A stretch of 64,000 nucleotides of DNA. Source: Bifidobacterium sp. (GTDB lineage: Bacteria > Actinomycetota > Actinomycetes > Actinomycetales > Bifidobacteriaceae). The position numbers were made by a program, and so were the translations under genes. Every line of letters starts with the position of its first letter. The first letter of the stretch is position 1. Below are positions 43,792-52,352 of the stretch, one piece after another. The notes beneath the pieces are model-generated. The model did not search any database, was not told the origin of the DNA, and worked only from the letters and a program-made list of their open reading frames with translations. Where the stretch lies: NCBI GenBank assembly GCA_022649135.1, contig JALCNP010000012.1:1-64000 (forward strand), written 5' to 3'.

Positions 43792-44433
43792 ATGCCGAGG
43801 CCGCCCCACAACTGCGATACGCCCCCTGCGAAGGAACGCATGCACGATGCCTTCTGGCAACTGCTCAAGGAGCGTGACTACAGCACAATCACGGTCACGG
43901 ACATCGTCCGGCGCGCAGGGGTGAACAGGAACTCCTTCTACTATCATTTCAGCGGTCTGCCCGAACTCGCCGACTCGTCCATCCTGCAGCTCGTGGAAAG
44001 CACGAAGATCTCTCTTCCGGGACCCGACGCCGACCCGAATTCCACATGGCGGGAGAACGTCACCCACATGCTCAGCTCCCCCGCCCAGCGAGAGCGTCTG
44101 GACAGACTTGCACTTCTGGCCGGGCCACACAGCTCATCCGAGCTGTTGGAGTCCCTGCGCGACTTCACCCGTCTGACCGTCCTGAGCTTTCTGCAACTCG
44201 ACGCGAACAATCTGGACCTCGACACGGATCTTCTGCTCGACTTCGCGGTGGGGGGCATGCTTGCGATACTGCGCCGGTGGCCGGAACTGTGCGACACGAT
44301 CAGCATCGACGATCTGCTCAACCAGGATGTGGCCGTGCTGGCGATGGGCCTGTACCTTTCCATGTCGAAAAGCGACATGAAAAGCTCCTGGGAGCGCATC
44401 TTCCACGCGCAGTCGCCGCGCACCGAAGCATAG
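43792..44433 (+). CDS. TetR-family transcriptional regulator
   Basis: A 213-residue repressor-type protein. The helix-turn-helix is residues 15-60: KERMHDAFWQLLKERDYSTITVTDIVRRAGVNRNSFYYHFSG. The C-terminal ligand domain is helical with no recognisable class. AGAGGGATCC precedes ATG 43792. The mscS gene begins 15 bp after its stop, so the two are probably one transcript and the channel may be a target. It likely represses itself through the palindrome at 43709. Confidence 0.9.
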   Translation: MPRPPHNCDTPPAKERMHDAFWQLLKERDYSTITVTDIVRRAGVNRNSFYYHFSGLPELADSSILQLVESTKISLPGPDADPNSTWRENVTHMLSSPAQRERLDRLALLAGPHSSSELLESLRDFTRLTVLSFLQLDANNLDLDTDLLLDFAVGGMLAILRRWPELCDTISIDDLLNQDVAVLAMGLYLSMSKSDMKSSWERIFHAQSPRTEA

Positions 44434-44448
44434 GACCGCGGAGGCATC

Positions 44449-45270
44449 ATGGTCGATTCAGCACTCGCCTGGCTTCAGACGCACAGCAACAGGATCATCC
44501 TGCTGCTCATCGTCGCGGCATGCGCGGCACTCGCCGCATGGATTCTCGGTGGGATACTCAAAAAGGCGCTCGACCGATCGAGCATTCCCAGCGCCTCCAT
44601 CTTCGTCAACCTGCTCAAGGCCTGCATATGGGTGATCGCCGCCGCCATGGTTCTGGAGCCCGTGTTCGGCATCAATCCGACGACCCTCATCACGGCGCTG
44701 GGAATCGGCGGAATCGCCATATCCCTAGGCCTGAAGGACACGATATCCAACATCGTGGGCGGATTCGGCCTGATGCTCGGCAAGGTCATCCAGCCCGGCG
44801 ACTTCATCACGGTGAACGGGACCACGGGCATGGTGCAGGATATCACCTGGAGACAGACCGTCGTGAGATCACGGGACGGCAACGAAATCGTCATCCCGAA
44901 TTCGGTGCTCAACACCTCCGCGCTGGAACGGATCACCGCCGTCGGAGAAAGCTGCGTATCCGTCACCTTCACGGTCAGGGCGGGAAGCGACCTGACTCGG
45001 GTGGAGCGCGCCATCATCGCCGCCGTGGGACGTCGCACCTCGGGGCAGACGGATCCCGATCATCCCCCGATCGTGCAGTTCCGTGACTTCTCTCCGTACG
45101 GCATCGAAGGCGCGGTGCTGATGTTCGCCAAGCCCGGGGTGTTCGCCTCGACCCTGCAGGACGAGGCCATCAGAGCCCTGGCGAATGCCGATTTCATCGA
45201 GCAGCGGGCCGCGACCGGAACGCAGGCGAGACGGTCGGATCCCAAGACCTCGAAACCGCCTTCCGCATGA
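44449..45270 (+). CDS. MscS-family small-conductance mechanosensitive channel
   Basis: Membrane channel that opens under tension to release solutes on osmotic downshift. The 273-residue product has three membrane helices (about 17-36, 52-72 and 76-100). The pore helix is LITALGIGGIAISLGLKDTISNIVGGFGLM, followed by the beta domain VIQPGDFITVNGTTGMVQDITWRQTVVRSRDGNEIVIPNS. The cytoplasmic C-terminal domain is complete and ends in a polar tail. The stop codon lies in a 9-bp tandem repeat. It is downstream of tetR by 15 bp. Confidence 0.92.
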   Translation: MVDSALAWLQTHSNRIILLLIVAACAALAAWILGGILKKALDRSSIPSASIFVNLLKACIWVIAAAMVLEPVFGINPTTLITALGIGGIAISLGLKDTISNIVGGFGLMLGKVIQPGDFITVNGTTGMVQDITWRQTVVRSRDGNEIVIPNSVLNTSALERITAVGESCVSVTFTVRAGSDLTRVERAIIAAVGRRTSGQTDPDHPPIVQFRDFSPYGIEGAVLMFAKPGVFASTLQDEAIRALANADFIEQRAATGTQARRSDPKTSKPPSA

Positions 45271-45307
45271 CCCGCATGACCCGTATGACCCTCATGACCC
45301 GCATGTC
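45263..45307 (+). repeat. 9-bp tandem repeat over the mscS stop codon
   Basis: Five units of CCGCATGAC (variants CCGTATGAC, CCTCATGAC and a last CCGCATGTC) run from just before the mscS stop to the gap before the CPBP gene. In the mscS frame each of the first four units gives TGA. In the next frame they encode Met-Thr-Arg repeats from 45267 to a TAG at 45315, a 16-codon ORF with no other support. Confidence 0.85.
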
Positions 45308-45313
45308 ACGCCG

Positions 45314-46375
45314 TTAGGAGACGAGCATCATCCAGGTCGCAATCCAGATGCACAACAGCACGAAGGTGATCATTCCCGGATTGAGCAGAACCGTCGACAC
45401 GCGCATGCCCCGGGGGAGCTGCTCCGGCGTGACGTAGAACCGCCAGGCGTGCCTGTTCACGACAAGCAGCACGATTCCCGCGACCACAAGCGCCAGCATG
45501 GCCAGACCGTACAGACCATACAGCGCAAGACCTCCGGATCCCTTGGCGGACAGCGCGGACAGGGATCCCGATTCAAGATCCTTCACTGTGCCCGAATCCA
45601 GATGCGACAGGATCCAGGGAGCGACCACCCCCCCGTTGAGATTCACCAGCATGTGCATGACGATGCCGTAGCGCAGCCGGGAGGTGCGCACGTAGATGTA
45701 GCCGAGGATGAGCCCCAGACCGAAGGCGTAGAAAAACTGGAAGAGATTGAGATGGAACAGGCCGAAGACCAGCGCGGAAAGCACGATCGCCGGTTTTTCG
45801 CCGTATCTGCGGGTGCGGTCGATGATCTGCTTGCGAAACAGCCACTCCTCGAACACCGGGGCGAGCAGAACGAAGAACACCAGGGCGATGACCGGATCGG
45901 TGCTGCCCGCGAGTTCGGCGACATCGTTCACGGCCCTCCCCGCGGACAGGACGTCGGAGAGAACCGAGCCCAGGATGCTGCCGCCGTAGACGATCGGCAC
46001 GGAGATCACCAGAAGTGTCACAAAGCGCTTGGGCGACAGGGCGAAACGACGTGTCGGCAGGACCGGCACCCGGTGAAGGATCAGCACCGCCACGGGCATG
46101 GCCACGAGATACAGGCCGATGTCCGACAGAAGCACGGAAACCCAGCCGGGCCACTGGCCGTGACGAGGGACGACGATTCCCAGGATGGCGCCGAGCAGCA
46201 TCTCCATCGCCATCCAGATCAGCATCATCGCGCATAGCGCTGCACCGACCACGCTGAAACGGCGACGGGCGAGAAACCACCAACGCGATCCGCGGGTGGG
46301 GTCGTAACCGATGCGGCCGCCCGGATCCCCCTGGGCATCGCGGTGTGCCATGGGTTTGCGTGACATGTTCACCAT
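45314..46375 (-). CDS. CPBP-family intramembrane metalloprotease
   Basis: A 353-residue multi-pass membrane protein related to CAAX prenyl proteases and bacteriocin-immunity proteins. Three motifs supply the catalytic residues: FEEWLFRKQ (EExxxR), FGLFHLNLFQF (FxxxH) and HMLVNLNGG (HxxxN); all are intact. About eight hydrophobic segments are visible and the N-terminal 30 residues are polar. ATG 46375 has GGGGAG 6 nt upstream. It is convergent with mscS and starts about 120 bp from the end of the ABC importer genes. Substrate unknown. Confidence 0.9.
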   Translation of the reverse strand: MVNMSRKPMAHRDAQGDPGGRIGYDPTRGSRWWFLARRRFSVVGAALCAMMLIWMAMEMLLGAILGIVVPRHGQWPGWVSVLLSDIGLYLVAMPVAVLILHRVPVLPTRRFALSPKRFVTLLVISVPIVYGGSILGSVLSDVLSAGRAVNDVAELAGSTDPVIALVFFVLLAPVFEEWLFRKQIIDRTRRYGEKPAIVLSALVFGLFHLNLFQFFYAFGLGLILGYIYVRTSRLRYGIVMHMLVNLNGGVVAPWILSHLDSGTVKDLESGSLSALSAKGSGGLALYGLYGLAMLALVVAGIVLLVVNRHAWRFYVTPEQLPRGMRVSTVLLNPGMITFVLLCIWIATWMMLVS

Positions 46376-46494
46376 AGGCGTCTCCCCTACTGTCGAGAAA
46401 GCAGATGGCAAGCTGCCAGCTGCCATTGCCCAACCATACTCCCGAGGTTTCACCGGATGCGCATGCCTATGCGTGGGGGAACCGCCCTTCGACG

Positions 46495-47778
46495 CTATCT
46501 CACGGCCAGCGCAGGAACGGGGAACGCCCCGACGACGACCCTGCCGCCGATGGGGACGCGGGGAGGAAGAAGGTGTGCGGACGTCTGCACCACGACGTCA
46601 CGGCAGACATCCGCATCCTGCTGCGCGCGCACCCTGACGCTCACGCGCACCACCGCGCCCAGGAAGTGAACGGCACGAACCACCCCCGGAACCCCGGCCT
46701 CCGCCGGGAGGCCGGACACCGACATGCCTATGGTCCCATCACCGCAGACGGGTTCCGCGACCGACGAGCCGGAGGGACGGGACCACGGCTGCGCATCATC
46801 GGCTTCGAATGTCAGCCCCAACGACTCGGGACGGACCAGGACGCTGGCGTTGCCATCCGGCGCGGATCCGGAGAGCAGAGGCACCCGACTGCCGAACACG
46901 ATGGCCTCGCCGTGGTCGACGACGCAGGGAAGACGATTCGTCACACCCACGAATGTGGCCACATATTCGGTGGCCGGCCGCTGATACAGCGTTCGCGGCG
47001 CGGCGATCTGCTCGACCCGGCCACGGTTCATGACCCCGATGCGGTCCGCTATGGCCAGAGCCTCCTCCTGATCATGCGTCACGAACACGGTGGTCGTTCC
47101 CGTCTCCCTCTGAATCCTGCGAATCTCCTCGCGCAGCTGGACCCGGACCTTGGCGTCGAGGGCGGACAGCGGCTCGTCGAGCAGCAGCACCTTCGGCGAG
47201 ACGGCCAGGGCGCGCGCGAGCGCGACGCGCTGCTGCTGCCCGCCCGACATCCGCTGCGTGTATTTGCCGGCCTGATCGGCAAGACCCACCAGATCCAGCT
47301 TCTCCATCGCCAGGGTCCGCCTGCGCGAACGGGAAACGCCGTGGGCCTCGAGACCGAATTCGATGTTCTGCAATGCCGTCATATGGGGAAACAGGGAGTA
47401 CGCCTGGAATACCATGGCCATGTTCCGCCGGTTGACCGGCACCCCGGTGACGTCCCTCCCGCCCACGAAGATGCGTCCGGCCTGAATGTCCTCAAGACCG
47501 GCGAGGGAGCGCAGCGCCGTGGACTTTCCACACCCCGAACCGCCCAGCAGAACGACCATTTCCCCGGGTTTGACATCCAGGCTGAAATCGTCGAGGGCCT
47601 TGGCCGCGCTTCCCGCATAGATCTTGTCGACATGCCGCATGCTGATGCCCCCGCCGAGCCCGCGGGAATCGTCAAGCACGGCCCGTGCCGCGCGTTCGAC
47701 GGGGGAATCGTCGACGTGCTCGACGGCGGACGCCTCCGAAGGGTGAAGGGTGCGGGTTTTGTGAATCGTCACAGACAT
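46495..47778 (-). CDS. ABC importer ATPase (spermidine/iron/phosphonate type)
   Basis: A 427-residue ATPase of the PotA/FbpC class. GGSGCGKSTALRSLAGLE (Walker A), MSGGQQQRVALARALA (signature), LLLDEPLSALDAKVR (Walker B) and FVTHDQEEALAIADR (switch His) are all present. The C-terminal 120 residues form a TOBE-type regulatory domain (RPESLGLTF onward). A 50-residue N-terminal polar extension precedes MRHVDKIYAG. ATG 47778 overlaps the permease stop by 10 bp. It is the last gene of a four-gene importer operon. Confidence 0.93.
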   Translation of the reverse strand: MSVTIHKTRTLHPSEASAVEHVDDSPVERAARAVLDDSRGLGGGISMRHVDKIYAGSAAKALDDFSLDVKPGEMVVLLGGSGCGKSTALRSLAGLEDIQAGRIFVGGRDVTGVPVNRRNMAMVFQAYSLFPHMTALQNIEFGLEAHGVSRSRRRTLAMEKLDLVGLADQAGKYTQRMSGGQQQRVALARALAVSPKVLLLDEPLSALDAKVRVQLREEIRRIQRETGTTTVFVTHDQEEALAIADRIGVMNRGRVEQIAAPRTLYQRPATEYVATFVGVTNRLPCVVDHGEAIVFGSRVPLLSGSAPDGNASVLVRPESLGLTFEADDAQPWSRPSGSSVAEPVCGDGTIGMSVSGLPAEAGVPGVVRAVHFLGAVVRVSVRVRAQQDADVCRDVVVQTSAHLLPPRVPIGGRVVVGAFPVPALAVR

Positions 47779-48653
47779 CCTGTGTCTTCCTTTCGATGTG
47801 TCGCCGTGGAGGACGCACGATCGAGCACGGCGAGGACGATCACGCCGAACAGCAGGGCAAGCAGGGACATCGCCGCGCTGATCTGCGAGTTCGACTGGCC
47901 GAGCTGGTACAGCGCGACCTGAAGGTTGATCCGACCAAGCAGGGAGGCCACCGTATATTCCCCCAGCACCACGGCTATGGAGATGAACGATGCCGACACT
48001 ATGGCCTGTCGGAGATTGGGAATGATCACTCGGACGAATACGCGCGGCCACGAGGCGCCCAGGGAGCGGGAGGCGTCGCACAGGGTCGTCACATCGATGG
48101 ACTCCAGCCCCAGGGCCATGGCCCGGAAGGCGTACGGCATGACAAGAACCACATAGGCGAAGCACAACCAGATCGAGCCGGTCCCGAAGACGTTCGCCGA
48201 CAGCCAACGATAGATGGGCCCCAGGCCGACCACCAACGCAATCGCCGGAATGGTCAGAGGAAGGGTGGCGACCCATTCCATGGCCCTTTCCAGCCTGGCC
48301 GAGCGTATGTGCGCAATCACCATGGCGGGGACCATGAGGGCGAGCATCAGCGCCACCGTCACCGCCGACAGACCCAGGGATGCCCCCAGCCCCTGCCACA
48401 GCACGCTCATGTCGGTTCCCATGCTCTGCGCATCGCCGGTGAATACAGCCTTCCACGCCGCCATGCTCCAGCGTCCCGACAGGGGCTGGCGAACGGTGAA
48501 CAGAAGCATCGAGATCAGAGGCACGCTCAGGAACAGCAGCACAAGGGTTATGACGATGCCTTTGACCATGCTCTGGCGCGCCAGGATGCGAGACCTGAGC
48601 TGGGGAGGCGCCGCGAATCCCGCGGCATCGCGCGGTGTGCTCCCTACTGCCAT
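47769..48653 (-). CDS. ABC importer permease, second subunit
   Basis: A 294-residue integral membrane protein with six helices. The binding-protein-dependent transport loop reads DASRSLGASWPRVFVRVIIPNLR (EAA-type). IVSASFISIAVVLGEYTVASLL follows, typical of the PotC/FbpB class. Its ATG 48653 overlaps the preceding permease stop by 10 bp, so translation is coupled. The track ORF runs far upstream in the wrong frame and only its last 294 codons are real. Confidence 0.92.
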   Translation of the reverse strand: MAVGSTPRDAAGFAAPPQLRSRILARQSMVKGIVITLVLLFLSVPLISMLLFTVRQPLSGRWSMAAWKAVFTGDAQSMGTDMSVLWQGLGASLGLSAVTVALMLALMVPAMVIAHIRSARLERAMEWVATLPLTIPAIALVVGLGPIYRWLSANVFGTGSIWLCFAYVVLVMPYAFRAMALGLESIDVTTLCDASRSLGASWPRVFVRVIIPNLRQAIVSASFISIAVVLGEYTVASLLGRINLQVALYQLGQSNSQISAAMSLLALLFGVIVLAVLDRASSTATHRKEDTGCL

Positions 48654-49564
48654 CGTCCGGCCCTCGTTTCGACGGTATGGCTGAGAATCATCACCAGCGC
48701 AGCCACCATGATCATGGCAAACGCCAGCACCTGCGCGAAACCCTGCTGATCGGGATCCATCTCGTTGCGCATCGCCCCCTGAATCATGAGCGGAACCACG
48801 ATCGAACGTTGGGAGAAAAGGGCCGCGGCGGTGGCATATGCGGAAAACGCATTGGCGAAAAGCAAAAGAAACGCGGAAACGAAGCGGGGGGCGAGAATGG
48901 GCCCGCCCACCCGAATCCAATACCTCCAGGTGCCGCCACCCAGGCTTTCGCAGGCTTCCCGCCATTGCGGGAGCATCGAGTCGGCGGCGGGAAGAAACAT
49001 GATGATCATCAGCGGAATCTGAAAATAGCAGTAGACGACGATCAGCCCGCCGACGGAGCTTATCCAGTTCGGATCGATGGTGTATGCGAACAGCTGGTGG
49101 ATGACGAGCGTCCCCACCCCATTGATGCCGATCGTCGCGATGAAGGCGAACGCAAGCATCACCCCTCCGAACTGGGCGAGGACGGAGCTGAGGGCCGCCG
49201 TCAGACGCCGAAGCACGCCGCGGGGCCTGCGCCCTATCGTCAGCGCATACGCGGCGAATGCCCCGACGACCGCGCCGATGAGGGCCGAGACGGCCGAGAC
49301 GAGAAGGGACATGGCAAAGCTGGAAACGGCATTCGCCTCGGCGAGCTTTCGGAAGTTCGCCAGGGTGAAGGATCCGGAGGGCGAGGTGAACGCCCCCCGG
49401 ATCACGATGACGGTGGGTGCGAGGAGGAAGCATGCGGCGTAGGCGAAAAACGGGATGGCGACCGCGGCGGCGCCGACGCGCCGGCTGCGGAAGGCGAGCG
49501 GGTGGGTCGCGCAATGCGCTCCGGATCGCTGGTCGGCCTTCAGCCGAGAGGGTGCGATGGTCAT
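48644..49564 (-). CDS. ABC importer permease, first subunit
   Basis: A 306-residue membrane protein with six predicted helices, beginning after a polar 30-residue tail with VGAAAVAIPFFAYAACFLLAP. The EAA-type loop is EACESLGGGTWRYWIRVGGPILAP. It resembles PotB/FbpB-class permeases. It starts 4 bp after the binding-protein stop. The substrate cannot be read from the permease. Confidence 0.92.
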   Translation of the reverse strand: MTIAPSRLKADQRSGAHCATHPLAFRSRRVGAAAVAIPFFAYAACFLLAPTVIVIRGAFTSPSGSFTLANFRKLAEANAVSSFAMSLLVSAVSALIGAVVGAFAAYALTIGRRPRGVLRRLTAALSSVLAQFGGVMLAFAFIATIGINGVGTLVIHQLFAYTIDPNWISSVGGLIVVYCYFQIPLMIIMFLPAADSMLPQWREACESLGGGTWRYWIRVGGPILAPRFVSAFLLLFANAFSAYATAAALFSQRSIVVPLMIQGAMRNEMDPDQQGFAQVLAFAMIMVAALVMILSHTVETRAGRWQ

Positions 49565-49568
49565 GCCG

Positions 49569-50729
49569 TCAGTTGCCTATCGTCGAATCCCAATGGTTCT
49601 GCAGCCATGTGGTGATGCGCGTCGAATCCTCGTTCGTGTAGGTGACGGGCTTGCCCTCGATTTTGGTGGAGGATGCGAGGATGGCCTTGTCGACCGTTCC
49701 GCTCTTTTCCATGGAGTCAAGCAGGACGGGATTCGACCCGCCCTTGAGCCACAGGTTCTGGACCTGCGGGGTGTAGAGATATTCCTCCCAGAGACGCGCC
49801 GCCGCGGGGTGCGGGGCATCCTTGTTGATGGCCTGGTTGTAGTAGCTCACCACCTGGGCCTTGGGGAATGTTCTGTATTGCCAGTTCACCCCCTTGGCCT
49901 TGAGCTCTTTGCGGTACGAGGCCTGGTTGTATGTCCAGTCGAACACGACGCCCGTCTGTCCCGAATCGATCGTCCCGTCCGTGACGTCGATCTGGGTGAG
50001 GTTTCCGGCCTGCTTGAGCTTGGTGAAGAAATCGAGACCGGGCTGCAGATCGGTGATGCTGCCACCGGCGAGCTGGTTCGCCATCAGAAAGCCGTTGAAG
50101 GCGGCTCCCGCCTCCGCGGGCTTGCCGTTGAGGGCCACGGTACCGGCGAACTTCCTGTTGAGCAGGTCATCAAGCCTGGTGATGGAGCCGTATTTGTCCT
50201 TGTTCCAGCCAATCGACATGATTCCCGTATAATCGGCGCAATACAGGCCGTCGCCGTTTTTGAGGGTGGAGGGGATGGTGTTCCACGCCTTGACCTTGTA
50301 TGGGGCGAAGTCGTCCGTGCTGGTGGATGCTATGGCCAGACCGACGTCGAAAACGTCCGGTGCGGCACTGGTGCCCCTGTTCGTCTTCGCTGCATCGATC
50401 TCCTCCTTGGAGGAGGCGTTGGGGTTGATTTCGGTGATGGCGATCTTCGGATACTTTTTCTTGAAGGTGCTGATCACCTCGCCATAGTTGGACCAGTCGT
50501 GGGGCAGGGCGATCACGTTAAGAGCGCCCTCCTTGTCGGCGGCGGCCTCCAGGGCCTGCATGGACCCGAAATCGGCGACCGATGTCGCCGATGACGCCTT
50601 GGCGGCACCCCCCGAAAGAGATGCCGTCCCCTGCGCCGAGGCGCTGCCGTTGCCGGAACCGCACGCCGCCATGGATATCGCCAGTATGGCCGCAATCGAT
50701 CCGGCCGCGATTCTTCGCTTTGCATTCAT
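49569..50729 (-). CDS. ABC importer solute-binding lipoprotein
   Basis: A 386-residue extracellular binding protein. The signal peptide ends in MAAC with lipidated Cys23, followed by a Ser/Gly/Ala-rich linker. The mature part has LNVIALPHDWSNYGEVISTFKKKYP and DVFDVGLA..., the family-1/6 arrangement seen in ferric-iron, spermidine and 2-aminoethylphosphonate binders. I cannot choose among these from the sequence. A purine-rich AAAGGAAG precedes ATG 50729. It is the first gene of the operon and has inverted repeats upstream. Confidence 0.9.
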   Translation of the reverse strand: MNAKRRIAAGSIAAILAISMAACGSGNGSASAQGTASLSGGAAKASSATSVADFGSMQALEAAADKEGALNVIALPHDWSNYGEVISTFKKKYPKIAITEINPNASSKEEIDAAKTNRGTSAAPDVFDVGLAIASTSTDDFAPYKVKAWNTIPSTLKNGDGLYCADYTGIMSIGWNKDKYGSITRLDDLLNRKFAGTVALNGKPAEAGAAFNGFLMANQLAGGSITDLQPGLDFFTKLKQAGNLTQIDVTDGTIDSGQTGVVFDWTYNQASYRKELKAKGVNWQYRTFPKAQVVSYYNQAINKDAPHPAAARLWEEYLYTPQVQNLWLKGGSNPVLLDSMEKSGTVDKAILASSTKIEGKPVTYTNEDSTRITTWLQNHWDSTIGN

Positions 50730-50795
50730 GGGAGTCTTCCTTTCGCCCATCCATCGATGGCGTTCATCCGCACACGCGGACCGCCACTGCATGAC

Positions 50796-50827
50796 TAGGC
50801 TAAAGGAGCCGCCTAACGCGAAGTTAG
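50796..50827 (-). promoter_or_regulatory. Inverted repeats upstream of the ABC importer operon
   Basis: CTAAC-GCGAA-GTTAG (50813-50827) is a perfect inverted repeat, and CTAGGC (50795-50800) with GCCTAA (50811-50816) is a near-inverted pair 10 bp apart. They lie 66-98 bp before the operon start in a 221-bp gap before ddl. They look like operators; the regulator is unknown. The core TAGGCTAA resembles the centre of DtxR-type sites but the flanks do not. Confidence 0.45.
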
Positions 50828-50950
50828 ACGCCCCATGAATTCTGGAGGGTGTTTATGGTGAACGGAAGATGACCGGTCACAAGACGTGGTGCGCAACGGC
50901 GGGGACGCCGATACGGGACGGCCGTCTCATGCGGATCCGCACCGATGGCT

Positions 50951-52102
50951 CTACCGGCGTTCCTGCGCGCAGAGGGCCCCTTCGAGCAGACGCGTGATCA
51001 CCTCGGTGTAGGTGACGCCCGTGGCCTCCCACGCCTTGGAATACATGGAGATGGGGGTGAAGCCCGGCATTGTGTTGATCTCGTTGACGATCACCTGCCC
51101 ATCACGTGTGACGAAGGTGTCCACCCGGCTCAGCCCCGTTCCATCGACCGCCGTGAACGCCTTGACCGCGATGTCTCTCACCGCACGAAGGGTCTCTGCC
51201 GGCAGGGTCGCCGGGACTTCGACGTGCGACGCCTCGGAGTCCATGTACTTGCTGTCGAAATCATAGAACTGATCGGATCGCGAATCCTTGCGGTCCAGCA
51301 CGATCTCCCCCGGCCAGCTTGCCGCCGGTTCGCCATCGGTTCTCGGGGCCAGCACGGCGCATTCGATCTCCCGGCCGTCGATCCCCTGTTCGACCAGCAC
51401 CTTCCAGTCGTGCCGGGAGGATTCGAACACGGCCCGCGCCAGGGCACTCCCGTCGGGATGATCGACCTTCACGACGCCGAAGCTCGAGCCCGCCCGCGAG
51501 GGCTTGACGAAAAGCGGATACCGAAGGTGCGCCGATTCGATCTGGTCGGAAATCTCACGCTCGTTGGCGCGGAATTCATCGGCCCCGTCGAACCCCCGCG
51601 TGTCGATCGTCACCCCCGGGGCCACCGGGATTCCGGCCGTCGACAGCAGCTCCTTCGTGAAATGCTTGTCCATGCACGCCGCGGAGGCGAAAACCCCGCA
51701 TCCCACATAGGGGACTCCCATCATCTCGAGCAGCCCCTGCACGGTGCCGTCCTCGCCGTAGGGCCCGTGAAGCACGGGGAACACCACATCGACGCGGCCC
51801 AGGGAGGTAAGGGTCCCATCCTGCTCGCGAACGAAGAAACCGTCCGCGCCACAGCCCGCCGCGAGAACGACCTGCCGAGATCCGGCGGTGTCGCGCACAA
51901 CGGGCAGCCCCTTGGTATGAAGGCTGTAGTCGCGGGGATCGACGTCGCTGATGATCCACCGGCCCTGTTTGGTGATGCCCACCGCAATCGGGTCGAAAAG
52001 CTCACGGTCCATGGCTTTGAGCACCCCGGAGGCGGAGATGCAGGAGATCGAGTGCTCGTCTGCCTTGCCGCCGTACAACACCACTACTCGCTTTTTCGCC
52101 AT
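50951..52102 (-). CDS. ddl: D-alanine--D-alanine ligase
   Basis: Makes the D-Ala-D-Ala dipeptide of peptidoglycan precursors with ATP. The 383-residue product has VVVLYGGKADEHSISCISA at the N-terminus, PVLHGPYGEDGTVQGLLEMMGVPYVGCG, the ATP-grasp segments KPSRAGSSFGVVKV and VNEINTMPGFTPISMYSKAWEA. All metal and nucleotide residues are present; the Tyr/Phe determining D-lactate selectivity (vancomycin type) reads in the normal D-Ala form as far as I can judge. ATG 52102 follows GAGGACG. The track start at 52249 is too early. It closes the murA-plsC-gpsA-ddl series. Confidence 0.95.
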   Translation of the reverse strand: MAKKRVVVLYGGKADEHSISCISASGVLKAMDRELFDPIAVGITKQGRWIISDVDPRDYSLHTKGLPVVRDTAGSRQVVLAAGCGADGFFVREQDGTLTSLGRVDVVFPVLHGPYGEDGTVQGLLEMMGVPYVGCGVFASAACMDKHFTKELLSTAGIPVAPGVTIDTRGFDGADEFRANEREISDQIESAHLRYPLFVKPSRAGSSFGVVKVDHPDGSALARAVFESSRHDWKVLVEQGIDGREIECAVLAPRTDGEPAASWPGEIVLDRKDSRSDQFYDFDSKYMDSEASHVEVPATLPAETLRAVRDIAVKAFTAVDGTGLSRVDTFVTRDGQVIVNEINTMPGFTPISMYSKAWEATGVTYTEVITRLLEGALCAQERR

Positions 52103-52317
52103 GATCGTCCTCGTCCCGTCTTCCCTGTTCTTGGCCTGCGAACATACATCGCACCCCAGCCTACCCGCAGCGCGCGGATGATTCTCCGGAGCCGCAGGCA
52201 ATCGAAGGAAAATCTTCACGCTTCGGCACCTGACCCCGCAGCGAGGCATGGCGCAGGGTCATCCACAGACGCCTCCCGCGAAAGGCCCTCGAAACGCCCT
52301 CCCCCCGAGATTGAGAC

Positions 52318-52332
52318 GGGAGGGAGGGAGGG
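52318..52332 (+). repeat. Four-run G-quadruplex motif
   Basis: GGGAGGGAGGGAGGG consists of four G triplets with single-A loops on the plus strand, just past the gpsA stop and upstream of ddl. On the mRNA (minus strand) it appears as C runs. A GC-rich inverted repeat (CCCTCCC/GGGAGGG) surrounds it. Confidence 0.75.
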
Positions 52333-52352
52333 ACGCCGTCGCTTCCCCTCCC

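Noticed and set aside
46495-48456. 653-residue ABC ATPase start
   Set aside because: The first 226 codons overlap the permease gene out of frame; ATG 47778 begins the real protein.
50796-50803. A DtxR/IdeR iron box as a firm call
   Set aside because: Only the central TAGGCTAA agrees with the consensus as I recall it; about half of the 19 positions do not match.
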